Below are positions 7,610 through 13,900 of a stretch of 26,760 nucleotides of DNA, one piece after another; position 1 is the stretch's first letter, and each line of letters begins with the position of its first letter. Origin of the DNA: an uncultured Eubacteriales bacterium (GTDB lineage Bacteria; Bacillota; Clostridia; HGM11514); contig CABUMF010000026.1 of the NCBI GenBank assembly GCA_902492655.1, positions 1-26,760 on the forward strand. The letters run 5' to 3'. Both the position numbers and the translations under genes were made by a program. The notes under the pieces are model-generated. The model was not told where the DNA came from. It did no database searches and saw only the letters and a list, made by a program, of their open reading frames with translations.

Positions 7610-7840
7610 TTATTCCTCTACCGATTTCTTTCTTAATCTGAATTTATACTCTTTACGAACATTACCAGACTCGTCTTTGTCATATTTCTTCAATGCCGCT
7701 CGGAAGGCTGATATTACAAAAGCAGGAAAAGTGCAGTCTTTTCCCTGAATAGCTTTATCAACCCTATCGATTTTATTGTTGGGAAACCGTACCGTCTTAT
7801 TTGTGGTTGACGAAACAGTAGGAATTTTAAACTTACCCAT
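7610..7840 (-). CDS. Small ribbon-helix-helix DNA-binding protein (YlcI/YnfO-like)
   Basis: A 76-residue basic protein: KFKIPTVSSTTNKTVRFPNN (beta strand TVRFP followed by a helix) and CTFPAFVISAFRAALKKYD (second helix), the Arc/MetJ ribbon-helix-helix pattern. Such proteins are common in mobile elements of Clostridia. ATG 7840 is preceded by GAGGTGA at good spacing; a longer reading from 7885 would run through a palindrome and lacks an SD. Two perfect inverted repeats flank the likely promoter (7852-7869 and 7898-7912), suggesting autoregulation. The basic C-terminal tail (KEYKFRLRKKSVEE) is unusual in length. No toxin partner is visible next to it; only a decayed frame follows. Confidence 0.7.
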   Translation of the reverse strand: MGKFKIPTVSSTTNKTVRFPNNKIDRVDKAIQGKDCTFPAFVISAFRAALKKYDKDESGNVRKEYKFRLRKKSVEE

Positions 7841-7851
7841 AAAGTCACCTC

Positions 7852-7912
7852 GCAATACATTTGTATTGCTTACAGTATATAGCACAAATTAACGAAAATA
7901 TGCATTGCATAT
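7852..7912 (-). promoter_or_regulatory. RHH gene promoter flanked by two palindromes (candidate operators)
   Basis: On the minus strand an extended -10 (TGTGC then TATATA, 7886-7876) lies 36 nt upstream of ATG 7840. Just downstream is GCAATAC-4 nt-GTATTGC (7852-7869). Over the -35 position is ATATGCA-T-TGCATAT (7898-7912). Both are perfect, 7 bp per arm. The placement on either side of the -10 is what an autorepressor would need. Confidence 0.5.
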
Positions 7913-7937
7913 GTGTTACAATGATTACATACCTGTT

Positions 7938-7958
7938 GGAACGGGAATTTTCCGTTCC
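7938..7958 (-). repeat. Perfect hairpin between the protease and RHH genes
   Basis: GGAACGG (7938-7944) and CCGTTCC (7952-7958) form a 7-bp stem with a 7-nt loop. It is 45 nt past the protease stop and could weaken read-through, but neither strand has a proper U-run after it, so I do not call it a terminator. Confidence 0.45.
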
Positions 7959-8002
7959 TCTGTAGTAAATACTTCATCTTTCCGCTCCGTTTTATGTTAA
8001 TT

Positions 8003-9349
8003 TCACGGCATTAAGTTCCAATATTCTTCTCCCAATGACAGGGGGACAAATTCTAAAATCTTTGCTCCCGTGGTACTTTCGGCAGTATTTGTAGTTATTA
8101 TGGGATAGCCACTGCTGTTTTTCTTAAGCAGCATTCTCTTCATACCGATTTCCGGCTGTTCATAGTCATCGGAATCGGTAACGAAAAGTGCGGTTATTTC
8201 GTTATTATGGTCAAGTTCCACACCCCAAAGGGTTATAATATGTGTCACACCGTATGTAGGTGTATTGTGAATAATACCTATAGATTGTCCGTCCTTCATA
8301 TAATAAATAATATCTCGCTTAAATGTCGTATAATCACCTGCCGAAAATCTCATTGTAAGGTTGTTTTTTTCAAACACATCATAGAAAAAGCCGCCCCTCG
8401 GATCCCATTTGAAAAAATTCGGAGTGTTAACCTTTCCCATAGTATTTACCTGATAACCGTTTATAAAAAAGTCGTTTAAAAGGTCGGCGTTATAAGCATA
8501 ATAGGGGCTTTCAAAATACCTTCTGAATAGGTTATAAATTCCGCTTTTTGACTGACCCTCATATGAATTTCTGAGTTCTTCCAATTGGCCAAGCTTTGCT
8601 TGTGTTTCGGAAGTGATTTCCCCCTCCGCCAAATTGCCAAGATACGCATCTATATTATCTTTATTTTGGTCAAGCCACCAATGAAGCTGATTTGCGCTTA
8701 CTGCGGCATAGCACATATTCGCATCTCCGCCGTCCTCCTGCGGCAGGCTCTTGTTAACATCATACCAGCCGCTGCCCTTATCCTGTCCCGCATAAAAAAA
8801 CGAGTAGTTTGAATCCGTAATGTCAACTTCTTTTTCAAATTCAGATAACAGCGGCGCCTGAATTCCTTTTGTCCATATCACTGCACGGGGTTCATTTTCT
8901 TCCGTTTTGTAAGTTATTACATTTTGGTTTTTCCCTGTTCTTAGATTATTTGCTATTGCCTCAACCTTTTTATCAAGTTCAGAACTGGATTTCATATCAA
9001 TAATTTCCGCATCCGTAACAGGCATTATACCGCTGAGATCCTTCCAAATCAACACCTTTACCATGTCCACCTCGTTGGGGATGTTAAACACTTCTGTTTC
9101 GGTCCGATATTTTCTGACCTCTGCATTGATACATCTGTTGTTATTATATTGGGCTATTATAATATGACAAGAGTCAGGCATAGCGGTTAATTTCACGGTG
9201 CCTGTTGAGTAATTGCCGTATTTTTGTACTGCCGTTTTTACGGTCGGAACCGCATCATTCTCCTGTAAAACAGCAATTTGTGCCGATACTGCATATGTGT
9301 TTAACAGTACGGTAAAAAGTATCATCAAAACAAAAGGTATCTTTTTCAC
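8003..9349 (-). CDS. Secreted IdeS/Mac-family (peptidase C66) cysteine protease homologue
   Basis: A 448-residue exported protein. Residues 1-23 are a signal peptide (cleavage after VSA). Residues 30-155 are a non-catalytic beta-rich domain seen in other clostridial secreted proteins. Residues 156-448 align over their whole length with the IgG-cleaving protease IdeS: VIWTKG (158-162), GWYDVNKSL (oxyanion Lys200), DANMCYAAVSANQLHWW (nucleophile Cys213), FINGYQVN, KWDPRGGFF, GVTHIITLWG (His370), VTDSDD (Asp392/Asp394) and a C-terminal LSLGEEYWN. His-to-Asp spacing is 22, as in IdeS (His262, Asp284). The GTG start has AAAGGTGG 8 nt upstream. It follows the RlmCD gene by 23 nt and may be co-transcribed. 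The family is secure; that its substrate is an immunoglobulin is inference. Confidence 0.9.
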   Translation of the reverse strand: MKKIPFVLMILFTVLLNTYAVSAQIAVLQENDAVPTVKTAVQKYGNYSTGTVKLTAMPDSCHIIIAQYNNNRCINAEVRKYRTETEVFNIPNEVDMVKVLIWKDLSGIMPVTDAEIIDMKSSSELDKKVEAIANNLRTGKNQNVITYKTEENEPRAVIWTKGIQAPLLSEFEKEVDITDSNYSFFYAGQDKGSGWYDVNKSLPQEDGGDANMCYAAVSANQLHWWLDQNKDNIDAYLGNLAEGEITSETQAKLGQLEELRNSYEGQSKSGIYNLFRRYFESPYYAYNADLLNDFFINGYQVNTMGKVNTPNFFKWDPRGGFFYDVFEKNNLTMRFSAGDYTTFKRDIIYYMKDGQSIGIIHNTPTYGVTHIITLWGVELDHNNEITALFVTDSDDYEQPEIGMKRMLLKKNSSGYPIITTNTAESTTGAKILEFVPLSLGEEYWNLMP

Positions 9350-9372
9350 TTTTTATACCACCTTTAAGGTTC

Positions 9373-10710
9373 TTATTTATCTTTCCTTGACATCAATACT
9401 ACGCACTCCACGTGAAAAGTCCTCGGAAAAAGGTCGAAAGGTTTTGCGATTTTGGGTGTATATCCCTTTTCGGAAAAAAGCTTCAAATCCCTTGCAAGTG
9501 TGGAAGGATTACAGGATATATACACGATTCTATCCGGAGAAATTCTCACAATATGGTCAATAACCTCCTCGTCGCAGCCTGCCCTCGGAGGGTCAATAAT
9601 AACCACATCGGCATCGTCAAAGCTTTCTGCCGCTTTCTTTGCGTCGCCTACGATAAAATCAGCATTTGAAATTCCGTTAAGTTCGGCGTTTTTCTTGGCA
9701 TTTTCTATTGCTTCCGGCACTATTTCAACACCATAAACACGCTTTGCGCGCTTAGCCATAAACAAAGAAATAGTCCCTATTCCGCAATACAAATCCAACA
9801 CCGTATCCGTCTTTTTTATATCCGCAAGCTCCGCTGCGCAGGAGTATAATTTTTCTGTCTGATCGTGATTTACCTGATAAAAAGACATAGGTGATATTTC
9901 AAATTTCAGTCCGCAAAGGGTATCGGAAAGATAAGTTTTTCCCCAGAGCGTGATATTTTGTCTGCCCAAAACCACATTTGTTTTGTCAGGATTTACATTC
10001 TGAACAATTCCGCAAACAAACGGACACTTTTCCGTTACCGTTCGTATCAAATCTTCTTTATGCGGCATTTTCTCATAAGCCGTAACCAATGTAAGCAAGG
10101 CTTCGTTTTTACTGTTTCTCACATAAATATGACGGACGCATCCCTTTCCGCTCTTTTCATCATAAGCCGTTACACCGAATTTTTTCATATATTCCTTTAC
10201 GGCATCGGTCAGTTTTTTGCTGAAATCGCTTTGAATAAGACACGAATCAACCGGAATTATGTCATGAGTGCGTTTTGCAAAAAAACCTGTACAAATGTTT
10301 CCGTCTTTTATGCCGACAGGATACTGGGCTTTATTTCTGTATCCCAAAACAGACGGCGACGGCACACAATTATCCACTTCTATATCCAAGCCGCCGATTC
10401 TTTTTAAATCCTGCTTGACCTTGTCTGTTTTGAACCTAAGCTCCGCCTCATAGGTCATATGCCTGAGCCCACAGCCGCCGCACCTTAAATAAGCGTCACA
10501 GGAAGGCACTTGTCTGTCGCAGGACGGCACCGTAACCTCAAGCAATTTTCCGTAGGCATAGCTTTTATTAACCTTAACTATTTTTATCTTAGCGGTTTCT
10601 CCCGGCAATGCTAACGGAACGAATACCGCCATACCGTCAATTCTGCCCACACCGCTGCCTTCGGAGGTAAGTCCCGTAATTTTAATTTCATATACTTCAT
10701 TTTTTTGCAT
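9373..10710 (-). CDS. rlmD: 23S rRNA (uracil-5-)-methyltransferase, RumA/RlmCD type
   Basis: A 445-residue SAM-dependent m5U methyltransferase. It has an N-terminal TRAM/OB domain (residues 1-60), Fe-S cluster cysteines CDAYLRCGGCGLRH (C71, C77, C80) with a fourth candidate in VDSCLIQ, and the SAM-binding motif VLDLYCGIGTISLF. IDPPRAGCDEEV is followed by the catalytic YISCNPSTLARDL, whose Cys attacks uracil C6. Gram-positive bacteria usually have one such enzyme, RlmCD, for U747 and U1939 of 23S rRNA; the exact target here is inferred. The ATG at 10710 is preferred over TTG 10731 because AGAGG lies 9 nt before it. Its promoter appears to sit inside a 30-nt repeat at 10777-10806. The protease gene follows after 23 nt. 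Confidence 0.9.
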   Translation of the reverse strand: MQKNEVYEIKITGLTSEGSGVGRIDGMAVFVPLALPGETAKIKIVKVNKSYAYGKLLEVTVPSCDRQVPSCDAYLRCGGCGLRHMTYEAELRFKTDKVKQDLKRIGGLDIEVDNCVPSPSVLGYRNKAQYPVGIKDGNICTGFFAKRTHDIIPVDSCLIQSDFSKKLTDAVKEYMKKFGVTAYDEKSGKGCVRHIYVRNSKNEALLTLVTAYEKMPHKEDLIRTVTEKCPFVCGIVQNVNPDKTNVVLGRQNITLWGKTYLSDTLCGLKFEISPMSFYQVNHDQTEKLYSCAAELADIKKTDTVLDLYCGIGTISLFMAKRAKRVYGVEIVPEAIENAKKNAELNGISNADFIVGDAKKAAESFDDADVVIIDPPRAGCDEEVIDHIVRISPDRIVYISCNPSTLARDLKLFSEKGYTPKIAKPFDLFPRTFHVECVVLMSRKDK

Positions 10711-10776
10711 ATTCACAGACCTCTGTTTCAATCGTCAGAATAACTTTTTATAACGCAAAGCCGATGCAATTTGCTT

Positions 10777-10806
10777 GCAAGGATTTCTGTGTATATTATA
10801 CCATAA
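10777..10806 (-). repeat. Direct repeat copy 1, carrying the likely rlmD promoter
   Basis: This 30-nt unit (GCAAGGATTTCTGTG... to CCATAA) is identical to 10900-10929. Read on the minus strand it contains an extended -10, ATGG then TATAAT (10800-10795), about 85 nt upstream of the rRNA methyltransferase ATG. No convincing -35 is present at this copy. Confidence 0.7.
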
Positions 10807-10838
10807 GTAAAAATGCTTGCTTGCAAGGGCATTTTTAC
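10807..10838. repeat. Long inverted repeat between the direct repeats
   Basis: GTAAAAATGC (10807-10816) and GCATTTTTAC (10829-10838) are perfect 10-bp arms around a 12-nt centre that itself has TTGC/GCAA. It abuts repeat copy 1. Confidence 0.65.
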
Positions 10839-10857
10839 GCAGCCGTCAATAACACAG

Positions 10858-10904
10858 TTCGTGCAAAGCACGAAAGGGCAACGCCCAAAGACTTGCTTTG
10901 CAAG
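10858..10904. repeat. Three consecutive mini-hairpins
   Basis: TTCGTGC-AAA-GCACGAA (10858-10874), GGGC-AAC-GCCC (10876-10886) and CTTGC-TTT-GCAAG (10892-10904) follow each other with 1-5 nt gaps, each a perfect stem with a 3-nt loop. The pattern resembles a REP/MITE-like dispersed element. The last hairpin overlaps the start of repeat copy 2. Confidence 0.65.
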
Positions 10905-10929
10905 GATTTCTGTGTATATTATACCATAA
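10900..10929 (-). repeat. Direct repeat copy 2, also promoter-like
   Basis: Identical over 30 nt to 10777-10806. On the minus strand it has TATAAT (10923-10918) with TGG before it and a TTGTTT-like -35 17 nt upstream, so it could be a second promoter towards the rRNA methyltransferase. Confidence 0.65.
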
Positions 10930-10979
10930 AATCACAACAAAAACAACATAATAATGGAATTTACAGTCCGTTCCCGAGA

Positions 10980-11008
10980 TTGACAGATACTTTCTGCTGT
11001 GATATAAT
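10980..11008 (+). promoter_or_regulatory. Consensus promoter of the DUF2264 gene
   Basis: TTGACA (10980-10985), 17-nt spacer ending TGTGA, TATAAT (11003-11008). It is a full consensus with an extended -10, 32 nt upstream of the start codon. Confidence 0.85.
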
Positions 11009-11040
11009 GAGCACAATGGCTATGGTAGGAGGGGATAAAA

Positions 11041-12186
11041 ATGCCTATAAACGAACAAAGAGCCTTTTGGATAGACTCTATGCTGCAAATTACAATGCCG
11101 GTATTATCAGCTCTTTCTCAGGGGCAATTAAGAAAAACCATGCCGATAGAGCGCAAGCGGGAGGATCGCATCAGCTACGCCTGTTTGGAGGCATTCGGAA
11201 GAACGCTGTGCGGAATCGGACCGTGGCTGACATGTAGGGCAACCGGAAAAGAGGAGCAAAAGCGAAAAGAAGTTTTTGAAATTGTACTTCGATGTCTGGA
11301 TAACGCTACAAATCCCGATTCGCCGGATTTTATGAATTTTTGCGAAGGCCCTCAGCCCTTGGTAGATGCGGCATTTTTATCTCACGGCTTGTTAAGAGCC
11401 GGCACTCCGCTGGTGCAAGCGTTGGACAAAGGTGTTAAACTGCGACTTGCGAATTGTCTCAAAATTAGCAGAACGATTACTCCCGGAGAAAACAATTGGA
11501 TTTTGTTCAGCGCAATGGTGGAAACCGCACTCTTTTTATTGGGTGAGCCGGACTTTGATATGTTGCGTATAAAATATGCGCTTCGGCAATTTATGCAGTG
11601 GTATTTGGGAGACGGGATTTACGGAGACGGCAGCATGATGCATATGGATTATTACAACAGTTTTGTGATTGTTCCCATGCTGGTGGATATAAGCCGGGTT
11701 TTTGCCTCAAAAGATGATGAAATCAACAAAATGCACCGCAAGATTATCAATAGGGCTTCCCGATATGCAGAAATCCTGGAACGGATAATCTCCCCTGAGG
11801 GAACATATCCTATTGTAGGGCGTTCCATTACTTATCGTTTCGGAGTTTTTCAGTTGCTGTCTCAGGCGGGGCTTCAGCATTTTCTGCCGGAATCTCTTTG
11901 TCCGGCGCAGGTTCGATGCGCTTTGACAGCGGTTATCGAACGCATCATGAGATCCTACGGGCTGTTTGATGACCGAGGTTGGCTCAAAATAGGGGTTGCG
12001 GGCAGTCAGTCAAGTTTGGGAGAATTCTATATCACAACCGGAAGCTTGTATCTTTGCTCCACCGTTTTTGTAGCCCTCGGTTTGCCGCAGGAAGATCCGT
12101 TCTGGAATGGCGAGAATATGAAATGGACTAATCTTGCGGTATTTGACGGACAGGATATGCCTTTGGATCATTTTATAGAAGACTGA
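11041..12186 (+). CDS. DUF2264-family protein (candidate polysaccharide-active alpha/alpha-barrel enzyme)
   Basis: A 381-residue protein with the DUF2264 pattern: an N-terminal helical region with LEAFGRTLCGIGPWL (about 48-62), ENNWILFSAMVETALFLLGE, then YLGDGIYGDGSMMHMDYYNS with its conserved Asp/His/Tyr residues, and GTYPIVGRSITYRFGVFQLL. A strong AGGAGGGG precedes the ATG. No signal peptide is visible, so it acts in the cytoplasm on imported material. DUF2264 proteins occur in polysaccharide-utilisation loci, and relatives have been linked to glucuronidase activity (GH154); I recall this rather than deduce it. It is about the length of the catalytic domain alone. It stands as a single gene with its own perfect promoter and no sugar transporter beside it. 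Confidence 0.8.
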   Translation: MPINEQRAFWIDSMLQITMPVLSALSQGQLRKTMPIERKREDRISYACLEAFGRTLCGIGPWLTCRATGKEEQKRKEVFEIVLRCLDNATNPDSPDFMNFCEGPQPLVDAAFLSHGLLRAGTPLVQALDKGVKLRLANCLKISRTITPGENNWILFSAMVETALFLLGEPDFDMLRIKYALRQFMQWYLGDGIYGDGSMMHMDYYNSFVIVPMLVDISRVFASKDDEINKMHRKIINRASRYAEILERIISPEGTYPIVGRSITYRFGVFQLLSQAGLQHFLPESLCPAQVRCALTAVIERIMRSYGLFDDRGWLKIGVAGSQSSLGEFYITTGSLYLCSTVFVALGLPQEDPFWNGENMKWTNLAVFDGQDMPLDHFIED

Positions 12187-12208
12187 GCAGAAGGAAACAA
12201 CGATTTCA

Positions 12209-12229
12209 AGCGGTTTTACAAAAACCGTT
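12209..12229. terminator. Hairpin between convergent genes (weak bidirectional terminator)
   Basis: CGGTTTT (12211-12217), loop ACA, AAAACCG (12221-12227), located between the DUF2264 stop and the RluD stop. No long U-run follows on either strand; on the plus strand a T6 occurs only 14 nt later. Confidence 0.4.
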
Positions 12230-13151
12230 ACTGCAGACTGTTGTTTTTTGCTCTCAGTATTTCAAGTATTCTGGCAAAATTATCGGGAATATCCCGTTGA
12301 AATTCCATATATTCGTTTGTTACGGGATGATAAAATCCCATTTTATAGGCATGAAGAACCTGTCTGTGAACCTTAAAAGGATTCTTGTTTGCGCTGTAAA
12401 AATCATCGCCCAAAATCGGATGCCCTACATAAAGCATATGCACCCTTATCTGATGCGTTCTGCCCGTTCTCAATTTGCATTTTACAAAAGTGTAGTCACC
12501 GAAACGCTCCAGAACCTCAAATTCCGTTACGGCATTTCTCGAATTGTTTTCGGTTACACACATCTTTTTTCGATTATTCGGGTTTCTTCCGATAGGCGCA
12601 TCAATCACTCCGCTGTCTTCCTTAATATTTCCGTGCACAATGCATTTGTATTGTCTGCGGCAAACCTTGTCCTGAATTTGCTTCGCAAGAGAAAGATGCG
12701 CTTCATTTGTTTTTGCAACAACGATAAGGCCGCTCGTATCCTTGTCAAGTCTGTGAACAATACCCGGTCTTGCAACGCCGTTTATTCCCGAAAGCCTTCC
12801 CCCGGTGTGATACATTATTGCGTTAACCAAAGTACCGTTATAGTTCCCCGGTGCAGGGTGAACAACCATACCCTGAGGCTTGTTGATAACCATAAGACTT
12901 TCATCCTCAAACACAATGTCAAGCGGAATATCCTCTGCCTTAACATCAAGATTTTCGGGCGGAGGAGGGCAAACCGACACAACATCACCCTCACAAAGAA
13001 CATAGTTGCTTTTCACACTTTTCCCGTTTACCGAAACCGCAGTACCGCCGTTTATGAGCTTTTGGGCATATGACCTTGTAATATCACTGCAGTTTTCGGC
13101 AATGAATTTATCTATTCTGATGAGGTTATTAGAATCTATCGTAAATTCCAA
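12228..13151 (-). CDS. rluD: Large-subunit rRNA pseudouridine synthase, RluA/RluD family
   Basis: A 307-residue enzyme. An N-terminal S4 RNA-binding domain (RIDKFIAENCSDITRSYAQK, INGGTAVSVNGK) is followed by the RluA-type catalytic domain with NKPQGMVVHPAPGN, the catalytic motif GIVHRLDKDTSGLIVVAK (Asp nucleophile in HRLDKD), and LRTGRTHQIRVHM. It isomerises specific uridines of 23S rRNA; RluD-type targets (1911/1915/1917) are inferred. The reading frame is open to 13214, but family members begin at the equivalent of (M)EFTIDSNN, so the TTG at 13151 is the likely start, 4 nt after the HAD stop. Its SD is weak, and translational coupling to the HAD gene is probable. Promoter: 13834-13862. Confidence 0.88.
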   Translation of the reverse strand: MEFTIDSNNLIRIDKFIAENCSDITRSYAQKLINGGTAVSVNGKSVKSNYVLCEGDVVSVCPPPPENLDVKAEDIPLDIVFEDESLMVINKPQGMVVHPAPGNYNGTLVNAIMYHTGGRLSGINGVARPGIVHRLDKDTSGLIVVAKTNEAHLSLAKQIQDKVCRRQYKCIVHGNIKEDSGVIDAPIGRNPNNRKKMCVTENNSRNAVTEFEVLERFGDYTFVKCKLRTGRTHQIRVHMLYVGHPILGDDFYSANKNPFKVHRQVLHAYKMGFYHPVTNEYMEFQRDIPDNFARILEILRAKNNSLQ

Positions 13152-13155
13152 GCAA

Positions 13156-13812
13156 TCACTTACTTTCGATATATTTAAGTATTTCCGAAGGCTTTGAAAC
13201 AATGGCATCCGCACCTGCGCTTAAAAGCTCGTCCTCTTTGCGAAAGCCCCACAAAACACCGATTGTGAATGCACCGACATTTTTACCGGTCATAATATCT
13301 GTGGATGTGTCCCCGACATAAATACATTCCGAAGGAGTTGCGTCAAATTCTTTCAATATTAGCTTAAGCATTGTAGGGTCGGGCTTTAATGCCATGCCCT
13401 CTTTATATCCGTAACAAAGATCAAATGTATCCTTTCCAAAAAGCTTTTCCACAACACTCGCAACCGCACCGTGAGGCTTGTTTGAAAGCACGGCTATTTT
13501 TAAATTCTCGGACTTAAGCTCAGATATAAGCTCCGCTATACCGTCAAATGGCTTTGTAAGATACAAGCTGTCAGTTTCATAGAGATCGCGATAATACGGC
13601 GCCATTTCATAAAAAAGTTCCGGCGGTGCTTTTACCTCATTGAGCATACCCTGAACCAATACCTTGTACCCGTTTCCCACAAGATATTTATATTTTTCAG
13701 TTTCTATTTGCGGAAGATTAAAATGCTCCAGGCTTTTGTTGCAATAATACGCAATGGTATTTATAGTATCCGCAATTGTGCCGTCCAAATCAAAAACACA
13801 GCATTTATACAT
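13156..13812 (-). CDS. HAD-family phosphatase (phosphoglycolate phosphatase-like)
   Basis: A 218-residue HAD hydrolase of subfamily IA. Motif I is VFDLDGTIADT (nucleophile Asp8, acid Asp10), then a helical cap, motif II AVLSNKPHG, motif III Lys in ALKPDP, and motif IV YVGDTSTDI. This layout is that of PGP/PpaX-like phosphatases that dephosphorylate small metabolites. ATG 13812 has AAGGTGAT just upstream and begins the fold exactly where expected, whereas an open extension to 13929 crosses a terminator and promoter. It is the first gene of an operon with rluD (4-nt gap). The substrate cannot be read from sequence. Confidence 0.88.
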   Translation of the reverse strand: MYKCCVFDLDGTIADTINTIAYYCNKSLEHFNLPQIETEKYKYLVGNGYKVLVQGMLNEVKAPPELFYEMAPYYRDLYETDSLYLTKPFDGIAELISELKSENLKIAVLSNKPHGAVASVVEKLFGKDTFDLCYGYKEGMALKPDPTMLKLILKEFDATPSECIYVGDTSTDIMTGKNVGAFTIGVLWGFRKEDELLSAGADAIVSKPSEILKYIESK

Positions 13813-13833
13813 AGTATCACCTTCTGTAAAACA

Positions 13834-13862
13834 ATTATATATCAAAACAGGATTTATGTCAA
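13834..13862 (-). promoter_or_regulatory. Full-consensus promoter of the HAD-rluD operon
   Basis: Minus strand TTGACA (13862-13857), 17-nt spacer, TATAAT (13839-13834), 22 nt upstream of the HAD ATG. It begins right behind the terminator hairpin of the beta-helix operon. Confidence 0.85.
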
Positions 13863-13867
13863 TATAT

Positions 13868-13893
13868 AATCCGGTGACAAATGCCACCGGATT
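13868..13893 (-). terminator. Terminator of the beta-helix operon
   Basis: AATCCGGTG (13868-13876) pairs with CACCGGATT (13885-13893): 9-bp stem, 8-nt loop, 7 nt past the 860-residue gene's stop. On the minus strand the tail is only ATATATTG; the clean T7 is on the plus strand, where no gene needs it. Confidence 0.65.
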
Positions 13894-13900
13894 TTTTTGA

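Larger units (their letters stand above)
10711..11040. other. 330-nt intergenic region with repeats, hairpins and divergent promoters
   Basis: No credible gene. It contains two copies of a promoter-bearing repeat, four hairpins and, at the right end, the promoter and SD of the DUF2264 gene. A plus-strand reading frame from 10764 only reads through these repeats and has no SD. Confidence 0.7.

Noticed and set aside
7433..7636. 67-codon plus-strand reading frame from a TTG
   Set aside because: No SD, and it overlaps the end of the RHH gene and the more protein-like minus frame.
10771..10929. CRISPR-like array
   Set aside because: Only two copies 123 nt apart, with hairpin-rich rather than unique spacer sequence, and no cas genes.
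10764..11237. 157-codon plus-strand reading frame upstream of and into the DUF2264 gene
   Set aside because: It reads through direct repeats and hairpins, has no SD or known domain, and overlaps the well-supported DUF2264 start in another frame.
13877..13899. T7 run after the 13868-13893 hairpin as a plus-strand terminator
   Set aside because: No plus-strand gene is transcribed towards it; it is placed to end the minus-strand beta-helix operon, so it was listed on that strand.
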